Origin: Argyresthia goedartella
Lineage: Eukaryota; Arthropoda; Insecta; Lepidoptera; Argyresthiidae
Length of the DNA stretch: 64,000 nucleotides
Direction of reading: 5' to 3'
NCBI GenBank assembly: GCA_949825045.1
Contig: OX463814.1
Location: 29,282,383 to 29,346,382 of the forward strand
The notes under the pieces are model-generated. The model saw only the letters and a list, made by a program, of their open reading frames with translations, ran no database searches and was not told the DNA's origin. Made by a program: the position numbers and the translations under genes. This document shows positions 43,373-54,158 of this stretch, piece after piece; position 1 is the stretch's first letter, and each line of letters begins with the position of its first letter.

Positions 43373-44276
43373 CTAGATCAGGACCCCACCAAGGCTGCCC
43401 CTTGATGTTGGTAGGCGCTGGTGTGCTAAGCGGGCAAGTTGAATGGTAGCAGTTATTGAAGTATTTGTAAAATCTGTTACCTGTTGTTCGATTTGTTCGG
43501 GTCCCTCCGGATCTGGTAGAGTCTCAGCCCAAGCAAGTCTTTCACCTAGGATAGCTCTGTACCTGGTTCTGTCAGTCTTGCGTGGGTTTCTCTTAGGGGC
43601 AGTTGGGGAGAACGCTGCGTTGATCTCGAAGCGTATCCATCGATGATCAGAGCATGACGCCTCGTTGGACACATGCCAGCCCCCAACGTCGTCGGATATG
43701 TCCGCCGTTGCCAGGGTAATATCAACGATAGTTCTGCTCCGCTTGGTAACAAAAGTTGGTTCAGAACCTATGTTAAGCACATTGAGGTTTGTAGTAAATA
43801 GGTATTCAACAAGTGTCTTACCTCTGCTGTTCATATCTGGCATGCCCCACAGTGGGTGATGCGCGTTCGAGTCGGCCCCAACGATGAGCTGGAGGCCCGA
43901 CTTCTCGCAGTGGTCCACCAGCCGGCACAGGTCGTGTGGAGGCGGGTTGTCCTCCGCAGGCATGTAGGCGGAGGCCACCACGAGCTCGCGGCACCTAGCT
44001 GTGTCGGGCAGTTGCAGCCTTATGGCACACAGGTCCCTGGAACAGAACTCTGTTAATGGCTGTGCTGGGATGTTGTTACTAGTTATGATGCACGTTCTAG
44101 GGTTATCGTGATCAGTTGTACCGAAAAGCTTACCCCTCAAATTGGCGAGCCCTCGAATGCTACCGCGGTTGATCCACGGCTCCTGGATCAGAGCCACGGC
44201 AGTGCTGTTTGCCCCCAACCAGCGTCTTAACTGGGCCGTTGCAGTTTGGCTGTGTTGGAGGTTGGCTTGGAGGATT
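43373..44276 (-). pseudogene. LINE ORF2: AP-type endonuclease, frameshifted from the RT
   Basis: Encodes the apurinic-type endonuclease that nicks the target DNA. Motifs: ILQANLQHSQ (Asn), ALIQEPW (catalytic Glu), ASAYMPAED, VGADSNAHHPLWG (Asp, Asn and His) and CSDHRWIRFE (final Asp-His). About 300 residues is the full domain length. The open frame formally begins at 44290 in flanking DIRS sequence; the LINE part starts at 44276, right at the beginning of the domain, so any ORF2 leader is lost. The end runs out of frame near 43440; the sequence beyond (CPLSTPAPTN, then PWWGPDLD) is read in the RT frame. One small indel therefore inactivates the ORF. Confidence 0.88.
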
Positions 44277-44289
44277 TGATAGGTACTCA

Positions 44290-44992
44290 CATTGGTGCCG
44301 ATGCAAGAATCAAAAGACTGTTTAAAGGCTTTTTCAGATTAAGACCAAATAAACCTAAGTATAATTACACCTGGGATGTGTCAACGGTTTTGAACCATAT
44401 TGAACACAATTATTTAGATCTCAATAGCTTAGAACAAAATGCTAGAAAGACTGTCACTCTACTAGCCCTAACTACAGGTCATAGAGCCCAAACCATAGCA
44501 TCTATTCAGATAGATAATATCAATGTTGCCATAGATAGAATTCATATTAAAATAAGTGATATAATTAAGACCTCTGGTCCAAATAGAAATCAACCATTTA
44601 TAGTCTTACCATATTTCAAAGAACGGCCAAATATCTGTCCAGCTAGAAGCCTAATTAATTACATTAGTATTACTAAATTGATACGAAACAACCAAAAAAA
44701 GTTGTTTCTGTCTTATAAGAAACCTCATAATGAAGTATCTACCAATAAAATCAGCCGTTGGATAAAGATAATGCTCGAAGAAAGCGGAATAGACACCAGC
44801 GTATTCTCCGCACATAGCACCCGACATGCGTCCACCTCGGCGGCCCGCATGCGAGGAGTCTCCATCGACGAGATACGTCGAACGGCTGGTTGGACTGGTA
44901 GCTCTACTAGTTTTGGTAGGTTCTACAACCGACCAGTAAGCAATGACAGTGTGTCATTTGCTGAAGCAATTATTAATATTAATCAAGAATGA
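44290..44992 (+). pseudogene. DIRS tyrosine recombinase, catalytic part
   Basis: Continues the recombinase after the LINE. The four catalytic signatures are intact: Arg in LALTTGHRAQTIASI, the HxxR box in FSAHSTRHASTSAA, a Trp in TAGWTGSST and the nucleophile Tyr in FGRFYNRP. The product would integrate the circular DIRS DNA without a DDE integrase, which is the defining feature of this order. The reading frame is open from the insertion point to TGA 44992, so apart from the LINE the gene shows no damage. Joined to 40384-40592 it would be about 300 residues, normal for the family. Confidence 0.9.
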
Positions 44993-45150
44993 TTATTTTG
45001 ATAGCAAACTTGTCATAATTATAGTTGACAATTTGAATTAGTTTAGTTTCTAAACATTTAGTTTAACTAAACGTGTGTTATATTTTTTGACACTACCTAC
45101 TATAGTACAATAAACAAAATATTCTGATTCTACAACTAGACTTTAAACAT

Positions 45151-45277
45151 CTACACGAGTTTTCTCATCATAGAGGACGATACAACAACGAGCATAATTG
45201 AATAATCAAACGAACTTACTTGTAAGTGATGTTCGATTGATATTATGCTCGTTGTTGTATCGTCCGAAGATGATGAG
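45151..45277 (+). repeat. DIRS internal complementary region
   Basis: 45151-45198 is the inverse of the first 48 bases or so of the left end, including the left-specific TAGAGG. 45199-45277 is the inverse of the right end with its extension, including the right-specific CCGAAGATGATGA. It follows the recombinase stop by about 160 bp. In the accepted DIRS model this region templates the joining of the two ends into a circle. Confidence 0.92.
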
Positions 45278-45363
45278 TCCCACCCCTCCCATCGATCTAA
45301 GACCTTAGTCGACCCCGTTTAGGAGTTTAGAATCAGCCTAGACTAAGACGAACTTCAAACTAA

Positions 45364-45549
45364 ATGACGCGTTCCGATTTGATATGTTAGGATGCGATCT
45401 AATAATTTTTGTTTTTTATAAACTTATGTGGCACGGAAGCTAGCATCGAGACGATACTACACGAGTTTTCTCATCATCTTCGGACGATACAACAACGAGC
45501 ATAATATCAATCGAACATCACTTACAGGTAAGTTCGTTTGATTATTCAA
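45364..45549 (+). repeat. DIRS right inverted terminal repeat with extension
   Basis: 45364-45505 is inverted relative to the left repeat. 45506-45549 (ATCAATCGAACATCACTTAC and on to GATTATTCAAT) is present only here and, inverted, inside the internal complementary region. The only difference seen between the two is one base (ACAGGTAAG here, ACAAGTAAG inverted there). This asymmetric right extension is as described for DIRS1. Confidence 0.9.
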
Positions 45550-47274
45550 TAAAACTATACAAACTAAAACTGCCGGTGGAGAATTCCAGAAAGTGTATTC
45601 GGCGACCAGATGTTTCACTACCTAACTCGTAATGACTGTGTTCCTTAACAGTATTCGAAGAAATATCTGGTTCTATTTCTACTCTATCTTCAGTTAACTG
45701 AAAGTTCAATGCCGGTAATTTTAAGAGGAAAGTTTATACCGGGAAATTAAATGATACTATTTCAAGACCGAGTTTCTCGGCGTCTTTACGAGTAACAACA
45801 ACTGCTTTGTAATATGAACAGTAGAACTTTAATCCTTATTGTAGTACTGCTGTAAACTAAAGCAAACTAATCAGGAACCCGAGTCTCTTATGAAACATAA
45901 ATAGCAAGAATTAATCGATTGTTTCCAAGGGCGCAAAATCCCGTTTTTGACTTGGCGGCAGCGCCTTTTTTGTTTGAACACTTTCTGCCATATACGGGTG
46001 GCCAGGTGCCAGGTGTTTTGCCACTATTCAGTGCAGTGTTAGTGAAGAAATCATTAGTATTTGAATGTTGAAATCCAATGGGCATAACGATGTTCATAAA
46101 TAAACTGTCCTTTGAGAAAAAATATGTGCTTCGTTTGCGGTGATTTCAGGACAAATTGAACACGGTTATTTGGGAATCAAAAATATGCGAGGGAAAATTA
46201 AACTTATTTTAAGTTACAAGCAATAAGTAAACTATCGTCACTGAGCCGGGCGTACTTTACAAAACAACATCCGTATATTGTGACCACTTTTAAGTGAGCA
46301 AATACATTGAGTTTTGACTTTACAAACACCTTAGTCAATGTTATACATACTGGCCGGCGACTTTTTATAATCGCCAATTATTCACTTTGACCGTAACATA
46401 TTACAAACTGTCCAGTCCTGCTGTTGTGATAAAACAAACACATATTTTCAGAAATGACTAAGTAAGTCGCAGTAAGATAATCGATTTGATTAAAAGTCCA
46501 ACTCCACACAAAGTTGCAGGGCTGCCAGTAATAAATAGGGCTTCGCGGCTACCCCAAGCTTTGTCTTGGCACCGGTCAGCGTCGTCTTTTTGTCTTCTGA
46601 CACTGACAGATGCTGAAGGGACCCGCCAAAGGAGCCAAGGAGCTCTTTGTATGAATCACGACGTGACGACAACTTGAAATAAAGCAGTGGCTTTGTTGCG
46701 TTTCAGTTGAATGGGAATGCGCTGAGTTTAGCCATTATACAAGTGAGATCTTATTTATTATCCCAGATACGCGGAATTAAAAATGACGCGGATTAACTCA
46801 AAGTAAGAAAAGTATATTTTATTTAAAATTTATTTATTGACCAAAATCCAATCTGAAGTAATTAATAACGCGTTTAATGAAGTTAGTTTTATTGTACCTT
46901 TTATATGAATGGTAACCTGTATTTAACTAATTTGTAATACTTTGGTCAAATAATAAAAAATTTTTTGGTAAGGCAAAATAAAAATTTAACTGAAAAGTAA
47001 AAAGCGCTAGTGCGAAAAAGTAGTTCTTTCGCTTGTGCTGCTTGGAAAACGCAGTTTTTCGAGCAAATCTAAAATTATTGTAAAATTATTTATCTATTCT
47101 AACAGTGTTGGAAAACATCGTGAGGCAACTTTCATATCTCGAGAACTGCAGCGTTGGGCTAGCTACTATAACTGTGCCTCGCCCACCCCATTTGGGAAAA
47201 GTCGTGACACTATATTGTTGTTGTTATAACATCTGCAACAGCTGACTAGAAACTTCGTTACATATGCAGCCGTA
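45550..47274. other. Unassigned sequence
   Basis: No gene or known repeat was recognised. Small opposed open frames at 45888-46097, 46486-46677 and 47035-47229 carry no domain. 46490-46680 is somewhat GC-richer. Confidence 0.35.
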
Positions 47275-47352
47275 CTGAGTTTGTAAAAAAATGAGGAAAA
47301 TTAATTATATCACCCCCATAAAATTTATTTTCCTCATTTATTTTACAAACTC
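47275..47352. repeat. Long imperfect hairpin, about 32-bp arms
   Basis: The left arm 47275-47306 (CTGAGTTTGTAAAAAAATGA and on) and the right arm 47321-47352 are inverse, with one or two mismatches, around the loop ATATCACCCCCATA. It is likely a small fold-back element. Confidence 0.7.
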
Positions 47353-47734
47353 AGATAAGAAACCCAAACCTGGCGCAATGTATGTATCTTAAATGAAGTT
47401 CATTTTAAATAAATATACATATATAAAAATTTATGTGCAGTGCAAAATTTGATAGCGAGTGTTGTTTTTGTCTTATAAAGTTTATAAAAACAAAAAGAAG
47501 TGAATTTCGTACAATTAATAGATACATAGTTTTCAATCGCTGACAGGTTAAAATATGGTGTATCTGTCGCAGTTGGTTGGTTAAATCAGACACTTAACGA
47601 ACACCCTAGACCGTTAAGTAAAGACCGACGTTTAACCAAGTCACTAGCATTTTGATTTAAATAAAGCATCGTCCAAAACGTTTAACAATCTGTCTTACCG
47701 AAAGATGGCGTCACGACAACAGCTGATTACTTTC

Positions 47735-47880
47735 TACAAAACACTGCGGTAGCTTAGGTGAAGGGTAAAGGGGGTGAGCGAAGCGGAGTTTATCCTTCAT
47801 GTTAGGTTAAACATGAAAAAAACAAGAACAACAAAAATACTTAAAACATAAACCTAAGTACACATAGAATATTTTTTTAT
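47735..47880 (-). repeat. Interspersed repeat with GGGCTTCGCTTCGCTC core, copy 2
   Basis: Inverse orientation of 13080-13250. It shares TTTACCCTTCACCTAAGCTA, CGCTTCGCTCACCC and AAGTATTTTTG when read on the minus strand. It lies within the TATC-flanked transposon, between its left end and the LINE. Confidence 0.6.
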
Positions 47881-47924
47881 GTGTTAAGTACACATAAAAA
47901 AATATATAATAGTGTATTTGCACT

Positions 47925-50705
47925 TTATACTTTATTGCACAAAAACAGAAGATACAGATACATCAAAATGGAAACTAGGAGTACAAAGGCGAGCTTATCT
48001 CTAAAAAGAGATTTCTTCCAGTAAACCTAATATGGACAGAATACATGAAATAACAGGTAGACCTATGTGCACAACGTTAAAAATATTAAAATAATAAACT
48101 AATTACTAATATGTACATAAATACATAATATCAATACAAATAGACAAAATTATACTACATATATATCAAAGCAATATACCTACATAAATCTAGTATGGAA
48201 GAGAAAGATAGTTTTCTTTTACGCGAGTTTTAAAAATAGAAAGTGACGGGCTGTCTCTGATGGCGCTAGGTAGTTTGTTACAGAGCCTGATAGCTCGTAG
48301 TCTGAACCAATGTTCATATGCGGCTGTATTTTGTTGCGGAGTTATAAGCAGTGACCGAGCGTGAGATCTCCGAGGCCTATCCGAGGTCAAAAATTCAAAA
48401 CGATCTCGTAAGAAGACAGGATAGCGAGGATTAAATAAGATGTTATAGAGGCAGATGAGGATATGAGAATCCCGACGAAGACGGATAGGGAGCCACTTTA
48501 ACTCCCTGCGATACTCCGAGACGTGGTCATACTTGCGCAGGCCAAAGACAAACCGAATCCCGAGGTTTTGAAGTCGCTCGAGTTTGTTCAGTTGCTCTTC
48601 ATTCGCGCTCACCCAGCATACGTCAGCGTAATCGATCAGGGGAAGGAGAAGAGACTGGGCAAGCGTTATTTTTGTCTGATGAGGCAGGAAGTATTGTAGT
48701 CGTTTGAGGGATTGAAAAGTGGCAAAGACTCGCCTACTGACCTCGCTGACATGCGCTGACCAGGAAAATTGGTTATCGAAGAAAACTCCTAGATTTTTGG
48801 CCTTAGTACTTTATGAGATTATAGTCCCATCATAGGTTATAGGGGCAATGGACAGATTCTGTAACAAGTTAAGGGAAAACCTGGAACCAATAATCAAAGC
48901 CTGGGACTTACTAGGGTTGACAAGTAGTCCAAAAGAAGTGGCCCAGTCCCTAATTCGCTCGAGATCGGCATTTAACATCCCTACAGCAGACACCATATCA
49001 CAGGGAGAAAAATGACGATAAATCTGGAGATCGTCTGCATAAAGATGGTATGATGACGAGAGAGCATCCGAGACGGAATTTATGAAGACGGAGAAAAGAA
49101 GAGGAGAGAGAAAATACCACCCTGAGGGACCCCCGCAACGAGGTCACACCACTCCGTTGAAGTCACCTCCGACCTAATACGTTGCTGGCGACCTCTCAGA
49201 TAAGAGTCGCACCAGCAAGCAGAGACGGAGGACACATTCAAGGACTTCAGGGTCTCAACGAGTATATCTAAATCAACGCAGTTAAAGGCGCGGCTGAAGT
49301 CCAGCAGTGCAAGCACAGTGAGCTGTTTCTCGTCCATCGCATGCTGGATGTCATCAGTGACTTTAAGCAAGGCCGTGACAGTGCTATGACCGGGCCTAAA
49401 ACCGGATTGCAGTTGATTCAGCAAGTTGTTTGAGCATAATTAGGAGGATAACTGAGAATGGACAATGGATTTTTATTTGACGACCCGAATGGCCGAGTCG
49501 GTAGTGACGCTGCCTACGAAACCAAGGGTCCCGGGTTCGAGTCCCGGTGGGGGCAAATGTTTGTTTGATGAGAACGGATGTTTGTACCCTAGTCATGGTT
49601 GTTTATCTATCTAAGTATAATATTTCTCTATATAAGTATATATATCGTTGTCTAGTACCCAAGATACAGGGAATCCTAGTTTGGGGCTAGATCAATGTGT
49701 GAAAAAGGTGTCCAAGGTATTATTATTATTTAAGGACTTTGGATAGGATAGGCAGAATGAAAATTGAACGAAACTCTTTATAAGAGGAGGGATTTGATGT
49801 TTTGGGTAATGGGATAACTAAGGCTTTTTTCCACACATTAGGGAAGGAACCATTGGAGAGAGAGAAGTTTATTACATGTGTGATAGCTGGAAGAAGCTCG
49901 TCAAGTACGTTGCTGATCATTTTGGAGCAGATATTATCGTCACCCACGGCTTTGGAAGAAATGGAGAGCACTGCTTTCTTAACCGCATCAATTCCGACAA
50001 GTCTGAAGTCAAATGGAGTGGAGGTGGGAGCAGACCTCGAGCGCAGGTGACACAGAGTGTCATTTTTTACGGTGGGATCCATGACGACAGGGGAAGCTGA
50101 GAAAAAAATCTTAAGACCGTTGAGATCAACAATGCCAGCCGCTTGATCCTGATACTTACCGACACCAAGCGTTCTAAGGAATTTCCATACTTGAGCATTT
50201 CGATACACTCAAATATATGACGGCGCCTGGCATCACGACACATGCGATTACAGCGGTTTCGGAGGCGTTTGAAAGTGGCAAGGTTCTCGGCTGTAGGCTC
50301 CTTTTTGTACAGGCATTTGGCTCTGTTCCTTTTAGCCATCAAACGTTTGACAACGTCGGTGAGCCAGGGTGCTGGAAGGTGTTTCACCTTAACCTTCTTG
50401 ACCGGTGCATGCTTGTCAAATAGTCCCAGAATAATTGCGTTAAAGTGGTGGATCTTATCATCAACGGTCTCACTAGTGATAATAGGTGACCAGTGAATCG
50501 ACGCGGCATCTGATTTAAGAGATGCAAAATCAATACCCTTGAAGCTACGAATGTAAATAAGTTTTGCATTGCTCTTGGGAGGCTTAATCTTATATGAGAG
50601 ATAAATCAGGTCATGATAGGAAAAAGGAGAGTTAAGTTGTCCATGTGTCGCAAATTTGTCCAAATTAGAAACTATCATGAGATCAAGAAGAGAGGGAGTG
50701 CAATT
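47925..50705 (-). mobile_element. CR1/Jockey-type LINE, degraded, split by a SINE
   Basis: Minus-strand LINE. From the 5' side: end of the endonuclease and linker (50678-50067, FDKHAPVKKVKVKHLPAPWL, then RDARRRHIFE); RT fingers (50208-49740, DDNICSKMISNVLDELLP, VIPLPKTSNPSSYKEFR, ILPILSKVLK); a SINE; then NNLLNQLQSGFRPGHST, LLDFSRAFNCVD and VAGVPQGG (49440-49090); thumb (48996-48811, FGLLVNPSKSQALI); and a C-terminal region (48612-48190, LERLQNLGIRFVFGL, then RAIRLCNKLPSAIRDSPSL). Frameshifts occur before the YXDD region near 49080. The 3' end reads TTTTTGTGCAATAAAGTATAA near 47945-47925. A second fragment of the same family is at 56733-57205. Confidence 0.82.
49480..49730 (+). mobile_element. 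tRNA-derived SINE, copy 2, inside the LINE
   Basis: Same family as 18469-18718. A box in CCGAATGGCCGAGTCGGTAG, B box in CCGGGTTCGAGTCCC, body with ACCCTAGTCATGGTTG, and a TATTATTATTATT tail. It interrupts the LINE polymerase between ILPILSKVLK and the block beginning SIVHSQLSS, so it arrived after the LINE. Confidence 0.88.
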
Positions 50706-50883
50706 TATATTGCATATGTATTTATATTGTATATGTCTTGTTGCCTAGGAACGTTTAGACAACTCGTTAAAAGTTTCGTTCACTCACTTGTTCAGACAAG
50801 TGAGTCTACGTGACTTCGGTCTTTAATTAACGGTCCAGGGTGTTTGTTAAGTGTCTTTTTTAACCAACTAACTGCGACATATC

Positions 50884-53795
50884 AAATGTACTTCACCTAA
50901 TTTAGGACAAATCGCAAAAGCAACTTGATAAAATATTTGTAAAAAACGGCGCCAACTATGTTATGGAGCTGAACGAAACCGTAGTTACGAAGCTGTTATT
51001 ATTCAATTGTTATAGAAAGACTTTCTATAGGTATTTATTTCTTTATGTATATTTTATTTGTGTAAATATATTTATTTATTTTATGTTTATTTATTTGGAG
51101 AAAAAACAATGACGTAACATAACATAAAAATATAGACTCATTCTCATCAAGACATGACACAAGACTTTTTTTATTTCCTTAATTGTTCAAAGGTAGAATT
51201 TAGAAGAACAAGAAAATATACTTAAGAAACATAATTAAAAAAAACCCAACGCTCACACAATTAGACATAATCACATCCAAGAAAGTGTACCGGCACCTGG
51301 CCAAGGTCGTAGCCGCCGCTATCAGTAGCTATGATCGTCTATTCTATCTATCCCAAAATGAGAGGACCCGATTCGGCTGTAAGTTAGTAAGTAAGAATGA
51401 TAAGTCTGAATTTCTCGTTCGTCGAGAAATCCGTTAGGCGTACAATAGTCGAACGAAGTTTGGTTCAGGAAGTTTACAGTTTCAAGTTAGACAGAGAAAG
51501 CATATATGTCCGCGAGCCGGTAATTCGCATCAGTCAGCGGTGTATTGCGCCAGAACGATCGTTGTTATATTTTATGTGATGGCACCATCTGGTTTTTGTA
51601 TATATGAGCGCATTGGAACATCTTTTGTTTTAGTTTTAGTAATCGACCACAGTTTATAATATTTGTTTGTGATATCGTATAGATATCCGTCGTAGTTTTA
51701 CGACGTGAGTACTCAATGATATTTCATGTGCTCGCTAGTAGCGGCTTGTGGTGGTTCCAATTATATATTTGGTTCACGGCAATAACGATCCGAAAAGACC
51801 GGTTTACACAATTGCGATTTGAGTTCCGAAATGGGTTCTGAACTAGCGGTTACCTCAAAAGGTCCGTAACGTTTTGAAACCTTCAACTCTGCGCAATTTG
51901 AGCTGGATGTTATCGAAACGTAAGCATTATTGTTTTAGAAGTTCTAACCCACACCATAGCGAAGTGCATAGTTCGATAAATACCGAACTATGAATTCCAC
52001 TAGCCGCAGCACGTCCTGGGCTGAGCCAAATCATATATACCGACTCAGCTTACACATTAGAACTCCAGCGAAATTTACATTTAATTTAAAAATGCAACTT
52101 GAATCCAATGTGACCCAAGGCAATGCAAAACACCTACCCGGACCTAAACAATGAACTTTAGACTGTAAATTGATCTCTTCGCGCGTCCCCGACAACACTC
52201 AAATGTCAAAATATCAACAGGATATGTTATCTGTGTTGACACCGGTTTAACTTTGTTCTGAATTTGTTATTTGCATCCGCGGAACCTCATCGATCAAACA
52301 GTCTCCCTATGCCCTGCCAACCTAGGTTTAGCCGCAACTAAACTCCTGTCTAGCCTAGTCTAAAAACCTAGTGTTATACCACGTCCATTATCGACACCAC
52401 TCGAAAATGGTTGAGTTTGATTTGAATGTGCTTGAATGTTTAATGACTGTGTGTGTGGGAATTTCAAAACTCGCTACTCAAAGGAATGAGGAGAGGATTA
52501 GCCCGCGAATATCCTAAGAGCCAATCCAGGAACCCTATGGTGAAGGAAAAAGGAATTTAGGGTCGCTCCAAGCCCAGACTCAGACTCAGAATAATTGACT
52601 TACAAGTTCTTTTCTAACGACCCAAGGATAGTTTTGGAATTAGGGGTAGGTTGATATAAAGGTAGGAACCGAGGTATATCTCGGCGCTTCAGACACTCAC
52701 GAAAACCCACTGAAACTCCGCAATCACAAATTCGTATAGTTCTGACGCGTAACACGGCAGACAAAACTGTTTAGAACTCGTGAAGGACGACTGTCACAGT
52801 AGCTAGACGCTGAGACTGAATGCCCTCCCCTCTCAAACTCTCGTATTTATATGCGTCCTTTGCGAATACGCTCTGCCCAAGCGAAGCTTCTTATCACTAA
52901 CTACACAGGGTCTAATTTCAACCATGCCATGCAGATCCGCCGTTCTACAAATTGTGTGTACGCATATTCACTATGATCAACCGTAGGTGATCACTCAAAT
53001 CATTTGGTACTGCCGATACACAGAATCTGTTGATCGCTGACCAATAAAAGCTTGTTGCGATTAATTAAGCATACCCGACCGCTAGTTGCGCGAAGCAAAG
53101 ACCACCAGAATGATATTCAAACTAGCGGTGTCAGACTCTCCATATCATACCTCAATCGCAATTGTATATTTGCAATCTACATAATAGCTTTCTCCGTATC
53201 GTTCCATAATAACCTTTCATTATTTAGTTATTCATAATTTTATTCAACGCGCAGCCAAATCGGCTCTGATCTCTACACATCTCGCAGGAATGCGACAAAA
53301 AAACTTGACCTGAACTGAAATTCCACGAATGAACCCACGCGTCTTTTTTTTTGCAAACTTTGCCAGTAAGTTACGCAAAACCCCCAAACGTTATCTGAAC
53401 CGATTCTCGTATTCAAAACAGCGCGGCGTTGGGCTAGCTCTCTACCACGCAGAATGAAGTATCAAAGGTACCGAACCTCGTGTACCATTACAAAAGAAAC
53501 CAAGTTCATATCTGAAAAAGTTGTACAAATACTGTCATACCATAGGTAACGACACAGCATAGGCACCCTTTACCGGTAAAAAAAGTTGATAAAGCCCTTT
53601 TACATGGTTTTGGACATTATTAAAAAGACATAACCAATAAAGAACTAACTACCATAACAAATAATAATAAACAATATAAAATAACTACATACCACTTATA
53701 GGCTAGATTTATGTTTAACTGTTTATCAAATTGACTAAAAAGTTGCATCCAAAAAATACAATATGATTTTGATCGAAATTTACTAAATGATGATC
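50884..53795. other. Large unassigned non-coding stretch
   Basis: No protein domain found in 2.9 kb. 51400-52450 has balanced composition, a TATATATGAGCGC near 51598 and CGACGTGAGTAC near 51700 (promoter- and 5'-splice-like). This would fit an LTR with leader, or a host first exon. No matching second LTR was found by eye. 52680-53250 is similar in character. The family is unknown. Confidence 0.3.
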
Positions 53796-53945
53796 CAAGT
53801 CAAAGTCAAAGTACTTTATTACTGTAGATATTTACATATACTTAGCAAATGTCAATTTTGCCTTCTCTACATTGGACCACTGTGGGAGAAGAAGGGCGTA
53901 GAAACTCCCACAGATTGATTTTTAGATCAAAATTGTGCACCCTAT
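53796..53945 (-). repeat. 3' tail of a LINE (minus strand)
   Basis: On the minus strand the sequence ends ACAGTAATAAAGTACTTTGA followed by a CTTTGACTT repeat, a LINE-type simple tail. The first 80 bases match a patch inside the non-autonomous LTR element (17520-17610). No coding part was recognised. Confidence 0.5.
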
Positions 53946-54158
53946 TTTATAATAAACTAAATGGGGTCGCCTCGCTCCTCTCGACTTCACTTCGGCTCCA
54001 GGTTGTATTTTAAAGTCGTTACCTAACAAACCTAACTTCAGCATTCGGAAAGTGACCTATAGCAACCAATACGGTTCTGGAAAACTTCATGGAAGCACTA
54101 AATTTGATGCATATTTAGTAAACTTGGTAGTCAAAACTTATGATTGGTAAACAATATA
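53946..54158. repeat. Diverged single unit related to the 28.4-kb tandem array
   Basis: GGGGTCGCCTCGCTCC, TTCGGCTCCAGGTTGTATTTT, CCTAACAAACCTAACTTCAGC, GAAAGTGACCTATAGCAACC and ACGGTTCTGG follow the order of the array unit at 28360-28770. It is a lone copy next to the maT element. Confidence 0.55.

Larger units (their letters stand above)
40593..44276 (-). mobile_element. LOA/I-type LINE inserted in the DIRS recombinase, 13-bp target duplication
   Basis: A 3684-bp non-LTR retrotransposon in reverse orientation. TGATAGGTACTCA flanks it (40580-40592 and 44277-44289). It is 5'-truncated exactly at the start of the endonuclease, so there is no ORF1 or 5' UTR. The 3' end is not poly(A) but a short TTGACAT-type repeat (read at 40593-40612 on the plus strand as ATGTCAATGTCAATTG). 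Endonuclease, RT, RNase H and a C-terminal zinc knuckle are present in that order, a layout of the LOA/I group; R1 and most Jockey elements lack the RNase H. The coding frames are nearly open, so the insertion looks young compared with the other LINEs here. Confidence 0.92.
36880..45549 (+). mobile_element. DIRS-type tyrosine recombinase retrotransposon, interrupted by a LINE
   Basis: All structural marks of a DIRS1-like element are present. The terminal repeats are inverted: 36881-37021 matches the inverse of 45364-45505 with few differences. The right end carries a further 44-base extension to 45549. An internal complementary region at 45151-45277 is the inverse of the left end joined to the right end including its extension. 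Between them lie gag (37118-38375), RT and RNase H (about 38440-40378) and a tyrosine recombinase (40384-40592 plus 44290-44992). AAT is shared at both borders, and no target duplication is expected for this class. Without the inserted LINE (40593-44276) and its duplicated 13 bases the element is about 5.0 kb. Replication is thought to go through a circular DNA inserted by the recombinase. Gag and RT carry stops or frameshifts. Confidence 0.92.
47565..50879. mobile_element. DNA transposon or MITE with 66-bp inverted repeats, TATC duplication, carrying nested insertions
   Basis: The left end TGTCGCAGTTGGTTGGTTAA (47565-47630) and the right end (50814-50879), inverted TGTCGCAGTTAGTTGGTTAA, agree over about 66 bp, including GACACTTAAC and ACACCCT[A/G]GACCGTTAA. 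TATC stands directly outside both ends (47561-47564 and 50880-50883). Nothing between them encodes a transposase; most of the interior is a LINE (47925-50705). Without it the element is about 0.5 kb. The superfamily is unknown. Confidence 0.75.
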
